DNA from: Cunninghamia lanceolata
Lineage: Eukaryota; Streptophyta; Pinopsida; Cupressales; Cupressaceae
Assembly (NCBI GenBank): GCA_027924645.1
Contig: BSBN01001363.1
Location: forward strand, 1,910,001 to 1,974,000
Direction of reading: 5' to 3'
DNA length: 64,000 nucleotides
The notes under the pieces were generated by a model, which was not told the DNA's origin, did not search any database, and worked only from the letters and a program-made list of their open reading frames with translations. Made by a program: the position numbers and the translations under genes. Each line of letters begins with the position of its first letter. Positions within the stretch are counted from its first letter, which is position 1. Of this stretch, positions 1-10,073 are shown piece after piece.

Positions 1-150
1 TAAAATTCATCAAGAGATCTACATTTCATTACTTTACATCATTTTCAAATTCAAAACATAAATGCCACTTTTATGAGGTCGAAGTTCATAAATTTTTTTG
101 TTGTTGGCTGATTCCTTTATAAAGTGTGACAGGTTTGTGCTTTTACCCTA
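1..150 (+). repeat. AT-rich tail of tandem unit U0
   Basis: This stretch matches the AT-rich tail that precedes the octamer array in the other units (ending near 21790, 29237, 36792 and 49083), including the shared words 'gagatctacatttcatta' and 'gtgtgacaggttt'. It is most like the U2 copy (for example 'ttcattactttacatcattttcaaat'), less like U1 and U4. It has no coding potential that I can support. The upstream part of unit U0 lies outside the window. Confidence 0.85.
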
Positions 151-1671
151 ATAGAATTGTAAAATAATTCAATAATAGAATAAAAGAATAATAGAATTAA
201 AGAATTAAAGAATGATAGAATAATAGATTTATAGAATAATAGAGTGATAGAATGAGAGAATGATTGAATAATAGAATTGTAGAATGATAGAATTGTAGAA
301 TGATAGAAGAATAGAATTGTAGAATAATATAGTTATAGAATAATAAAATGAAAATATTATAGAATAAAACATTTATAAAATAATAGAATGATAGAAATGT
401 AGAATAATAGATTAATATAATAATAATAGAATGAAAAAATTATAAAATAATAGATTGAAAGAATGATAGAATAATATAATTATAGATTAATAGAATGTTT
501 GAATTATAAAATGATAGAATGAAAGAATGATAGAGTAATAGAATTTTGGAATAATATAATAATAGAATGACTGAATGAAGGAATGATATAGTAATAGATT
601 TATAGAATAATAGAATGATAGAATAATAAAATGATACATTAATAGAATGATAAGATTATATAATGATAGAATGGAAGAATGTTAGAAAAATGGAATTGTA
701 GAATGATAGAATGAAAAATGTTGGAATAATTTAATAAAAGAGTTATAGAATGATGGAACTATATACTTGAATATAACTATAAAATAATACAATTAGAGAA
801 TAATACAATTTGAGAATCAAAAAATGATAGAATAATAGATTTATAGAATAACAGAATGATAGAATTATAGAATGATATAATAATAGGTTTATAGAATAAT
901 AGAGTGATATAATTATAGAATCATAGAATGAAAGAATTGTAGAAAAATAGAATTATAAAATAATAGAATTACAGAAGGAAAGAATGGTTGAATATAAGAA
1001 TGATACAACAATAGATTTAAAGAATAATAAAATGATAGAATTACATAATGGTATAATAAGAGAATGAAAGAATGATAGAATAGTAGATTTATAGAATTAT
1101 AAAATGAAAGAATGAAAGAATGAAAGAGTGATAGAATGAAAGAATGATAGAAAATAGATTTAAGGAATAATAGAAATTTAGAATTACAAAATGATAGAAT
1201 GAAAGAATCGTAGAGTAATAGAACTATAGATTAATCGAATAATAGAATTATACAATGATAGAATGAAAGAATGATAGAGTAAGAAATTAATAGAATAATA
1301 GAGTGATAGAATTGTATAAGAATAGAATAAAAGAATGATGGATCAATAGAATTGTAGATTAATAGATCTATACAACATGATAGAGTGAAAAAAAATTATA
1401 GAATAATTTAATATTTATAGGATAATAGAATGATAGAATAATAGATTTATATAATAATAGAATGATAGAATTATAAATGACAAAATGAAAGAATGATAGA
1501 CTAATATATTATAGAATAATAGAATGAAAAAATGATAGAATAATAGATTTATACAATAATAGAATGTTAGAATTATAAAATGGTAGAATGAAAGAATGAT
1601 AGAGTAATAAAACTTTAGATTAATAGAATAATATAATTATACAATGATAGAATAAACGAATGATAGAATAC
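151..1671 (+). repeat. Octamer (ATAGAATN) array, U0 part 1
   Basis: The sequence divides into 8-base words of the form ATAGAATN with variants such as GTAGAATG, AAAGAATG and ATAGATTT, with occasional indels. The order of variant words is largely the same as in the arrays of U1 (from 21791), U2 (from 29238) and U3 (from 36793). The array was therefore copied with its unit rather than expanded separately in each place. It ends abruptly where a PPR-containing segment begins. Confidence 0.95.
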
Positions 1672-2127
1672 AGGTCACAATGAATCTTTGCACATATAGT
1701 TAGCAAATAATATAGTAGGATTTGGCACACAAAAAAACTCGGCTTCTGTGGCACGATCATGAAAAGGCTTCAGAATGTCTCAAGCAATGTGGTTTCATGG
1801 AATGTCGTGATTGAAATCTATGCACAAAATGGATTTGTTGAAAAGACTTAGAAGCCCTCAAGCGAATGCGACTAGTAGGAGTAAAGTCAAATTCCACAAC
1901 CTTTGCTAGCGTCCTCCTTGCCTATGCGAAAATGAGAGTTTTCGAACAGGGTGTGGACATGTATCAAGGCATAACGGTAAGGGAAATGTTTGCCAGATAT
2001 TGTGGTTGGAAATGCTCTGGTGGACGTGTATGAAAATGTGGAAACATAGATAAGGCACGTGAACTGTTCGGCAGAATTCCTCAAAGAGATGTCAACTCGT
2101 GGAATGCAATGCAGGAAATGTACAAAA
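1672..2127 (+). pseudogene. PPR protein pseudogene, left part
   Basis: Conceptual translation with frameshifts reads as pentatricopeptide repeats: NVVSWNVVIEIYAQNGFVEK near 1780-1843, then TTFASVLLAYAK near 1900, a damaged VVGNALVDVY stretch near 2000, and KCGNIDKARELFGRIPQRDV near 2034-2095. PPR proteins are RNA-binding organelle proteins of plants, and the SWN, NALVD.Y and KCG.ID.AR motifs are typical of the PLS subclass. The reading frame is broken by an in-frame stop after VEK, by at least two frameshifts and by the copia insertion at 2127/2128. Homology resumes at 6915 with QNGFYKDALRIF. No start codon or organelle targeting sequence is visible. This is a dead gene fragment, not a functional locus. 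Confidence 0.8.
2123..2127 (+). repeat. Target-site duplication CAAAA, left of the copia element
   Basis: CAAAA here is repeated at 6915-6919, directly after the outer LTR end. The 5 bp size is normal for copia integrases. The following bases 2128-2130 (TGT) match the expected first bases of a reverse-strand LTR end, so they may be the only remnant of the original left LTR edge. Confidence 0.6.
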
Positions 2128-2130
2128 TGT

Positions 2131-3414
2131 CATTAAGATGAATACAGTTAGAATTATTCTTTCTTTGGCTGCAAGTCTTGGGTGGCATATCCATCAAATG
2201 GATGTTAAAAATGCTTTCTTAAATGGAGATTTATATGAAGAAATCTATATGGATCAACCACCAGGTTTTGTAGATCAGCAACATCCTAATCTTGTTTGCA
2301 GATTAAAGAAGTCACTTTATGGTCTTAAACAAGCACCACGAGCATGGAATGAGAAAATTGACAGGTATTTTCAGCTTCATGGATTTAAGAGATGTAAGTC
2401 AGATCCAAATCTTTATGTGAAGAAAGTTCAAGATGAGATTCTTCTTGTTGCGCTTTATGTAGATGATTTACTCATTGCTGGACCAAATATTGGGCTCATC
2501 AATGATTTAAAATCAGATCTTAAAAAGACATTTCATATGAGTGATTTGGGTGAACTAAACTATTTTCTTGGATTACAAGTTTGTAGATTACATGATGGAT
2601 TGTTCATCTCACAATCAAAATATGCTTTGGACCTTTTAGAAAAGTTTAACATGCTTGAATGCAAGCCAGCACTACTCTGTTTCAATCTGGAGTCAAGCTT
2701 ACTAAAGAATGTACTTCCAAGAGTGTCGATGCCACTTTATATAGACAGCTTGTTGGTAGTTTGGTTTATCTAACTCATACTAGACCAGATATTTGTTTTG
2801 TAGTCAATCTTGTATCTAGATTTATGCAGGCACCTAAACAAAGTCATTGGCTGGCTGCTAAGAGAATTTTACGATACATCCATGGAACCATACACTTTGG
2901 AATCTACTATGGCTATAAGTCTTCAATTTCTTTGGTTGGATTTACTGATTCAGATTGGGGTGGTGATATAGATGATCGAAAATCTACTGGTGGTTATGTT
3001 TTCAATCTTGGATCAGGCCCTATTACATGGAGTAGCAAGAAACAAACAACTACATCATTATCTTCATGTGAAGCAGAATATAGAGCAGCAAAAGAAGCAA
3101 GCAAGGAAGCAGTTTGGATTCGGAATCTTCTATTTGAGATTGGTTTTCTACAAAGTTCAACCAGCACTCTGTATTGTGACAATCAAAGTACCATACAGGT
3201 TGCCAACAATCCAGTCTTTCATGCTAAAACAAAGCGCATTGAGATATATGTTCACTACCTTCGGGATCTTGTTTAAGCATCTATTATCACTCTTCAGTTT
3301 TGTCCAAGTGAAGAACAAGTAGCTGATATATTCACTAAGAGTCTGACTGAAGCCAAATTCTTAAAATTAAGAGGCATGCTTGGTATGTTAGAGGTGAACA
3401 TTAAGGGGGGATAG
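2131..3414 (+). pseudogene. Copia reverse transcriptase/RNase H, broken
   Basis: This is the 3' half of a copia polyprotein. The RT part begins mid-domain at IKMNTVRIIL, followed by MDVKNAFLNGDLYEEIYM, the SLYGLKQAPRAW motif and the catalytic YVDDL near 2455. A frameshift near 2665 moves the frame, after which the text continues GVKLTKEC, LVGSLVYLTHTRPDI and the RNase H region (TDSDWGGD near 2944, SSCEAEYRAA near 3063). A TAA at 3274-3276 interrupts RDLV/ASIITLQF. The C-terminus QVADIFTKSL follows and the natural stop is near 3412. It would copy the element's RNA into DNA if intact. It lacks the RT N-terminus and carries a frameshift and a nonsense codon, so it is inactive. Confidence 0.92.
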
Positions 3415-3488
3415 TAGTATAATGTTCCCCTCTCCTTTGTATTTCCCCTCTCCTTTTGTATTATGTTTGTATTATTCTAGCCAATCTT

Positions 3489-3497
3489 AAGGGGGGA
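3489..3497 (+). other. Copia polypurine tract
   Basis: AAGGGGGGA lies immediately upstream of the LTR start TGTTAGG at 3498, where plus-strand priming would occur. A second, nearly identical tract (AAGGGGGGAT) lies at 3403-3412, overlapping the natural stop codon of the polyprotein. The element thus has two candidate plus-strand primers about 86 bp apart. Confidence 0.8.
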
Positions 3498-3793
3498 TGT
3501 TAGGAATTATTAAGATTGTCTAGAATGTTTCTAGAAGTCTTCCAAAGAACATTCTAGGAAGAAGCTTCCAGTTGTTCTAGAAAAGAACATTCTAGGATTT
3601 TAGAATCATCTAGAATGCCAGAAGCTTCCAGGCCTCAAAGCTTATGTAGCTATATATATGTGTGTTTAAAGAGAGCTGCCGGATATGCATTTGGATGTAA
3701 TGCAAGTTAGATGAATAAATATTCCTGAGTTTATTCAACTCTGTTTGCCCTGTTTTCTCTTTGTTTTGCTGTTGCTGTTCTGTTTTCATTATC
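3498..3793 (+). repeat. Copia 3' LTR (inverted copy, 3' end lost)
   Basis: It starts TGTTAGGAATTATTAAG, the same as the reverse complement of 6914 inward, and the match continues to TGTTTTCATTATC at 3793. The last ~17 bp of the intact LTR (TTGGGACTGTTTTTACA) are missing, and the sequence passes straight into the minus-strand pre-RT coding region. Compared with the outer LTR it also lacks a ~37 bp internal duplication. A TATA-like run (CTATATATATG) lies near 3649. Confidence 0.88.
3529..3628 (+). promoter_or_regulatory. Cluster of heat-shock-element-like half sites in the copia LTR
   Basis: Six inverted pairs of the HSF-type module lie within 100 bp of the LTR upstream region: TTCTAGAA at 3529-3536 and 3575-3582, GAACATTC at 3547-3554 and 3585-3592, GAAGCTTC at 3561-3568 and 3621-3628. 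They lie about 20-120 bp upstream of the TATA-like sequence. The arrangement resembles the TTCTAGAA-rich LTR of the Arabidopsis heat-responsive copia element ONSEN. Heat induction is an inference from motif content alone. Confidence 0.45.
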
Positions 3794-6407
3794 CATATTC
3801 TTCTTTCATGGCTTTCTCCCACTCTTTCTTTCCTCTAGCTTGCTCATATGAGATTGGGTCATTTACTTGTAAGACTTTGGCCATGAGAGCACTACCATTC
3901 CTTTCTTGGATCTTTGAGCCTTGTCTATATATTTCTTCAACACTCCTTGTCTTTTGTCTAGCTGAAATGATATCTTCTTCATCATCACTACCTGCAGAAA
4001 ATGGCTGAGTACAAGCATTAGTAGTTTCACTTTCAATAGTATTATCGTCATCAGTAGTGTTATCCTCATCAATATTGGCTTCATTTCTTTCTAAAATATC
4101 TGAAAAATTAGAAACATTTGCTGTTGTAGAGTGAGAGGAAGTGGCTGTAAGTTGTGAATACTCATCAAACTTTACATCTCTACTAACAAAGACCTTTTTT
4201 GTTGTCAAATCATATAACCTGTAAGCCTTTGATTCTTCACTATAACCCACAAACAAACACTTATGACTCTTTGGTTCTAACTTTTCTCTCTTTTCATCAG
4301 GAATGTGTGCCCAAGCAGTACACCCAAATACTTAAAAATACCCAATGTGAGGCTTTCTACCACTCCATGCTTCTTCAGGGGTGATATTTGTGAGAGCTTT
4401 AGTGGGAATTCTATTCACAATATATGCAGCACAAGAAACAGCTAAACCCCAAAATTTGTTATGTAAACTTTTAAAATGCAACATACAACGAGCCATTTCT
4501 AAAAGAGTTCTATTCATTCGTTCAGCCATCCCATTTTGTTGAGGAGTATAAGGAACTATTCTTTGCATCTTAATACCACAATTTTCACAAAATGACTCAA
4601 ATGCATAATTGCAATATTCACCCCCATTATCTGTCCTTAAACACTTAATTCTTTTTCCACTTTGATTTTCAACTAATGCCTTAAACTTTTGAAAGACTTC
4701 AAATACTTCATTTTTCCTTTCCAAAAAATAAACACATACTCTCCTGCTGTAATCATCAATAAAAGTGAGAAGATACCTGGCACCTGAAAGTGAAGGATAC
4801 CCTGGTTCACATAGATCACTATGAATGAGTTGCAACGGATAATTAGCTCTCCATGCTTTGCCTGAATCAAAAGGATCTTGATGATGTTTGCCTAACACAC
4901 ATCCTTCACACACACCTTCAGAAGCTAAAATTTTTGTTAATCCTCTAACCATATCCATTCTAACCATGTCTTGTAATTTTCTATAATTTATATGTCCAAG
5001 TCTAACATGCCAAAGTTTTGACATATAATCAGCCTGAGCAATAAAAGCATGAGAGAGTGTATATTCATCATCAACAAACCCGACAAATTTAAATAAACTC
5101 TCTTTATGATCAACTCTACCAATAGCAATTATATTGCTTGGGTCTTTTCTATCTCTAACAATAACTTGATCAGCGGTGACAACAAACTCATATCCAGCTT
5201 GAACAATTTTATATACTGAAATAAGATTCAGCCCTAATCCTTCAACTAGCAGAACATTTTTCAAAGACCCATTCGTTACATTAACAGTCCCTGTTCCTAA
5301 AACTGGAAGTCTCATTTTATTGCCAATAGTAATTTCTTGATCTGAATTCTTCCCTTCATAAAAATCAATAAACAAAGATCTATCCCCAGTCATGTGATAT
5401 GATGCCCCTGAATCTAAAATCCATTCTTTATTAGAATCTAAAGCAAAGTAACCCCCCTTAACACTACTTTCAGGTCTAGCAATTACCTCCTTATTTGATT
5501 TCTCTGGCCTTTTTAGAGAGATGGCTACGAAGCTATGCCTATCCTTCTTGCCATCTTTGAACCTTTCTTGCTTGGGCTTGTATTGCTGCCTTTCGTTGTC
5601 CCTCTTCTTCAAACAAAACTTCTCCATGTGATTTTCACCTCCACAATACCTGCAAATAATCGATTTCCTTCCAACTTGCTTTTCTGCAGAGTCATTTCTA
5701 GAGAAATGGTTAGAACCATCATTTCAAAATTTATAATTTCCTTTCCAATTCTTCTTTCCATCATATCTAGAAAATTTACTCTTGGCTGCATATGCATGAT
5801 TCTTCTTAATATGCCCTTCTTTAATAAGCTGAACCTCTTCATCTAAAACAGACTTACAAAATTGATCAAAAGTTTGTTGGGGGGCATTGGGAGTTAGTTG
5901 GAGAACCCTTTTCCTTGATTCCTTAAATACCTTGTATGGCCGGGGAAGCTTACTTTCAACCATTGCAATCAACTGAAAATCTTTTTTTGCATATTCAACA
6001 CCTATTTTCTTCAGCTGAGCATTTAAAAATGTAACTTCATTAAAGTAATCAGACATTTTTTCAAAATCAGAAGGATCTAAATTCACTAATCTTTCTTCTA
6101 TGCTAAACATGCTAGCAATATCTATATCTTTATAATCTTTTTCTAAACTCTCCCATAGCTCTATTGGATTATCAGTATCAACAAATCTTCTATTGAGATT
6201 GGGGCTTAAAGCTTTACCAATAATACCTCTAGCTTGTTCCAGCTTGCATTTCCATAGCTCCTTTTCTTTTTCACTTTGGGGTTCTCCAATTTCTTTATTA
6301 ACTATCCTCCATAGAGCCTTTTCTCTCAAAGCATTCTTGACTGCAATCTTCCAATCTGCAAAACCACTTCCATCAAATATTGGCAACACTTCATTTGTAG
6401 ATCCCAT
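3794..6407 (-). pseudogene. Copia gag-protease-integrase polyprotein, broken
   Basis: A single minus-strand frame runs from ATG at 6407 (MGSTNEVLPIFDGSGFADWK, a copia gag start). It continues through a CCHC zinc knuckle (CRYCGGENHMEKFC near 5660-5620), the protease active site WILDSGASYHM near 5425, and integrase. Integrase has the HVRLGH...CEGC zinc-binding region near 5010-4890 and the DDE residues in HSDLC, CLRTDNGGEY and GMAERMNR. It ends with a pre-RT linker whose last residues are WEKAMKEEYG. Two nonsense codons lie in frame: TGA at 5726-5724 after the gag basic region, and TAA at 4334-4332 after the integrase core. RT is absent because that half is inverted. Gag would form particles and integrase would insert the DNA. 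This copy can make at most a truncated Gag. Confidence 0.92.
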
Positions 6408-6552
6408 GTTAGCCAAAAATAAAGAGCCCTGCAGACAAATCACTTCCAACAATATATATGCCTTGCAAACAAATCACTCCAGCATTATACTTCCAACTGA
6501 GCCTCTAACTGAATCTCTAGCTGAACCTGAAAAAAAAATCTAGCTGAACCTA

Positions 6553-6564
6553 GCTCTGATACCA
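6553..6564 (-). other. Copia primer binding site
   Basis: On the minus strand this reads TGGTATCAGAGC, the usual plant retrotransposon site for initiator tRNA-Met. It directly abuts the LTR end TTTTTACA, which fixes the LTR boundary at 6565. Confidence 0.92.
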
Positions 6565-6914
6565 TGTAAAAACAGTCCCAAGATAATGAAAACAGAACAG
6601 CAACAGCAAAACAAAGAGAAAACAGGGCAAACAGAGTTGAATAAACTCAGGAATATTTATTCATCTAACTTGCATTACATCCAAATACATATTCGGCAGC
6701 TCTCTCTAAACACACATATATATAGCTACAGAAGCTTTGAGGCCTGGAAGCTTCTGGCATTCTAGATGATTCTAAAATCCTAGAATGTTCTTTTCTAGAA
6801 CAGCTGGAAGTTTCTCTTAGAAAGTTCTTTTCTAGAACAACTAGAAGCTTCTTCCTGGAATGTTCTTTGGAAGACTTCTAGAAACATTCTAGACAATCTT
6901 AATAATTCCTAACA
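6565..6914 (-). repeat. Copia 5' LTR
   Basis: This 350 bp LTR reads TGTTAGG...TTTTTACA on the minus strand, followed by the PBS at one end and by the CAAAA target duplication at the other. Compared with the inverted LTR at 3498-3793 it has several substitutions and an extra ~37 bp made by a local duplication around the AGTTGTTCTAGAAAAGAAC motif. The insertion is therefore not very recent. It also contains many TTCTAGAA and GAANNTTC modules. Confidence 0.92.
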
Positions 6915-7090
6915 CAAAATGGATTCTACAAGGACGCTCTCAGAATCTTTGAATTAATTAAGCATCATGGAACGTATCTAACACTGTAAGCTTTGTTTGT
7001 ATTCTAGGTGCATGCAGCCATGCAGGTTTAGTGGATGAGAGCTGTACATACTTCAAATTAATCTTTAAAAATTCACTAAGACTCTGCAAA
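6915..7090 (+). pseudogene. PPR protein pseudogene, right part
   Basis: Translation starts QNGFYKDALRIFELIKHHG, the natural continuation of SWNAM..MY at 2100-2122, and goes on with frameshifts to SFVCILGACSHAGLVDE near 6985-7035. This completes the PPR repeat interrupted by the copia element, with CAAAA shared at both edges. Frameshifts and stops show that it is dead. After about 7090 no PPR-like text is seen. Confidence 0.75.
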
Positions 7091-9439
7091 TCTAAGGTGA
7101 TTAACAAATATACTGGTAAACATTGAAGTTCTAAGGATGTGATACCTGTAGAATAAAATAGAGCTCATAAGACAATGCCCAAGAACAAGGAAGCGAAGGC
7201 CTCACAGAAAGTGAACGTAAATATGCCGATGCCTCCCTTATCTGAACCCATATCATCCTTTTTTTTTTCTGTTGTTGCTCGCTCGCCTTCTCATTATCAG
7301 CCTCATCCCCCCGTCCAAAAACCAAGAACCTGGAAAAAAATGCCCGTGACTTCAACTCGCATGCCAAACAAAGAAAAGTCGAGTGTAGAATTCTTGAAAA
7401 TGTGCAAGCCCTAGCTGTCTCCAAATAAAAGCCTCGATAAGACAAATATGCAAATAGCAGAAGTGCCAATAAGGCACGTGGCTCGTTTGGCAGAGAGCCT
7501 CCGGGTGCTCAGACATCAAATGTAAGGACACAATAAACGTAACCATGGTCCCTAGTTGTCTGGGCAACTCCTGATACATCCTCTATAAGTCCATACACCT
7601 ATGCCATTGGATGCCTTCTTTCTTAAATTCGTCTATGTCTACAGCACTCCTCTCTACAATTCCTACACTAGATTCAGAGCATTTATCTATGATATTCTGG
7701 TTGCTTTCGCTCCCCAAAGCATGCTGCTCTGAAATCGATGTTTCTTTCTTTGCTCTGTATTCTATGGTTCTAACTCTCCAATTAAACATAATATAATATC
7801 ATCATATTATGGGATCAATGGAGTGCGTAAAGGCCCTTAAGCCAGTCAAGATCGATTGGGAACAAGTGCTTAAAGGTCATCAGATTTAAGTACCAATGCC
7901 ATTCTTCGTCGGAACAAAGGCACTCACATTTTGCTCGACCCATCATCTCCCATGAGTAGCCATTCCTTCAATAACCCATCTCTCAGATATGGAGTGGTAA
8001 AAAGAGTGTCTATTCCCAATAATGATATTTCATCTATGTTTATTTCTTGTAAGTATGTTGTGCATTTTCATTGGGGAAAATGATCAACTCACATAGTTCG
8101 ATCTTCATATGAAGAAAATATAACCACAACATGAGAGTAGTATTGACATATAATCGCGATAGGAGAACTCTCAAGAACGTGCATATTTTGAATAAATCTT
8201 TCACCAACTCAATCATATCCCTTAATTGGACTTAACACATCATGACAGTATTTGTCAAGCGAACGATACAAGGATCAACCATGATAGTTAGGTGCTTAGT
8301 AGACAAAATCTATGCACATATCAATTAAACTCTCAAAAATGCAGTTATAACTACATGCTTCTAAGTGAGTGTGTGGGCAATCCTTTCACGTGATGACACC
8401 AACATGCATCTACATCCTTTTACCCGATGATACTCTTTGTTTTAGCAAAGAGAGCGTTTAGAATTTCTTGTCCCTCTTTGCAAAAATAGAACACATGATT
8501 TGTATAGACCGGTTCCTAACAAGGGCAACTACAGATTCAATACATGGATGTGTTTTATATATAATATTAATTGGCCATAATTTTAGTCAAGGGCCTGGTT
8601 TCTAGCATGCACAAACATAATTTATGTAAACAATTTTTTTTTTTTTTGTTTTTTTAAATAAATATATAAAGTGGCCAGAGTTTCAACCCTATGCACTAAG
8701 AATTAGTTGTGTTCCTTCAATGTCAGAATTTACATATCAACCATGTGATCCTAAAATCCAGATAGTAGCAAGATGTTGCAAGAACATGATCGATCTCATG
8801 AATAGATGGTTCAAGTATATGATTGATCATATTGCATTTAGACACTCGACTAGTGCCAGGTGACACAATAGATAATGGGATGACAAATTTTTCCACCAAA
8901 CAAATCATTTTTACTTCCCAAGGAAGCACCTAGAAACTCTATTCAAAATTCAAATAAAAGAAGAGATACATGTCTTTCTCAAAATACCATTCTACGAACT
9001 GCCTCTCTCCTCCATTACCAATACATATATGGAAACCTAGTAGTCGGGTTGCCTTTGGAAGTAAGAATTATCAATTGTCAACACTCTCTCTCTCGCAAGC
9101 AAATGGTACCATGTTAAAAGAAAGCAATTGGTTACACATGTCAATAAAAGTGTAGAGATTGTATTAGATACAGTTATGAGATGAATGTTGTAAGGGGCAA
9201 TCTAAGTCATAGGATGTAATAGATAGGAAACATCTCATGGATACCATTCTAACACTAGTCAACACTGCTCAATCCCACTAAGTACTCGTAACTCCAATTT
9301 TACCACGTAATTACTTTTTGGACAGCAGATTATAATTCTCACCTATTATCACATTTAACCAAGGTGTCATCCAAAGCTTTTAAGCTAATTCATTAATTAT
9401 CTAATAAACAAAATAGGAGCATTATTACTAACCACTAAT
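7091..9439. other. Unassigned non-repetitive stretch
   Basis: I see no gene or repeat here that I can name. Short open frames occur on both strands near 7131-7800, but they overlap each other and show no recognisable motif. A poly-T run lies near 8636. The right part may belong to the reverse-strand giant LTR that is clear from about 9440 onward, but I could not follow the similarity further left. Confidence 0.4.
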
Positions 9440-10073
9440 CCATTAGAGGATCTTCCATCCACATAGGAGAATAATTTTAACATTATAAAATACGACTTGA
9501 CTAACATTACGACACGACCTGACAATAGAAGACAGGGACCGACTTAGTGGATTAGACCCCGTGTTATCTCCCATCACTAATATCCATTGGTGAAAGAACC
9601 CGCTCAAACCTGCTATATCAAGTGGAGTCGAGGTTCGGTACCTGCAGCCTACATCCAAACAACTGATTAAATACGACCAAGTATGTATATGTCAACACAC
9701 AAAGAGTCAGAGAATTGCAGCGTAGCAGGGCACTCGAAATGAGTAATGCTAGACCATCCCTGCTCTTGGATAAGATTATAATCATAACATTCAAAAATAG
9801 ATATCTACGAATCTAATAAAACATGTAAATAATAATCCATAACTAAACTTATTCAACACATCATAACTGAAGTACTCATAATGTCATCTAACTCATAACG
9901 GATGTCTAAATATAGTAGTCAAATATCGTTCACCAGATAAACATAAATCATAACCTACAATTCAACTATCTCAAAACTGAATCAATGAAATGAACGATTA
10001 ACAACTATCTCTGACTGACAGAGAGCAATGCAGAACTATCTCCATCACAAGCTAACAACGAGGGGGCACTACA
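9440..10073 (-). mobile_element. 5' fragment of a giant LTR (reverse strand)
   Basis: Read on the minus strand from 10073 it begins TGTAGTGCCCCCTCG, like the starts of the LTRs at 11370 and 49891. It later matches them around the phrases GCATTACTC, CCCTGC, GCTGCGATT (LTR position ~350) and CAGGTACCG...CGACTCCAC (LTR position ~450). The rest of the LTR and the left terminus (expected TGTAACGCC on this strand) are not seen. This is a third, truncated member of the family in this window. Confidence 0.7.

Larger units (their letters stand above)
2128..6914 (-). mobile_element. Ty1-copia element with inverted 3' half
   Basis: The element sits in a PPR pseudogene between CAAAA duplications. From the right, on the minus strand, it reads LTR (6914-6565), PBS (6564-6553), gag, protease, integrase and the start of the pre-RT linker (down to about 3794). 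The remaining 3' half (RT, RNase H, polypurine tract, LTR) is present at 2131-3793 but points the opposite way. The halves are complementary: one stops just before RT and the other starts inside the RT N-terminus. This fits one element that suffered an internal inversion with small losses at the joints: about 17 bp of the LTR end, and by rough estimate some 60 codons of RT. It cannot move on its own. Confidence 0.85.

Noticed and set aside
151..1671. Possible CRISPR-like array
   Set aside because: Octamer repeats without unique spacers in a plant transposon context; it is a degenerate short-word satellite.
3610..3822. Minus-strand 70-codon frame across the copia LTR junction
   Set aside because: It merely joins the pre-RT tail with antisense LTR sequence.
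7131..7789. Overlapping open frames on both strands (112, 79, 75, 68 codons)
   Set aside because: Mutually overlapping, low-complexity (Ser/Lys/Pro) in part, and without any family signature.
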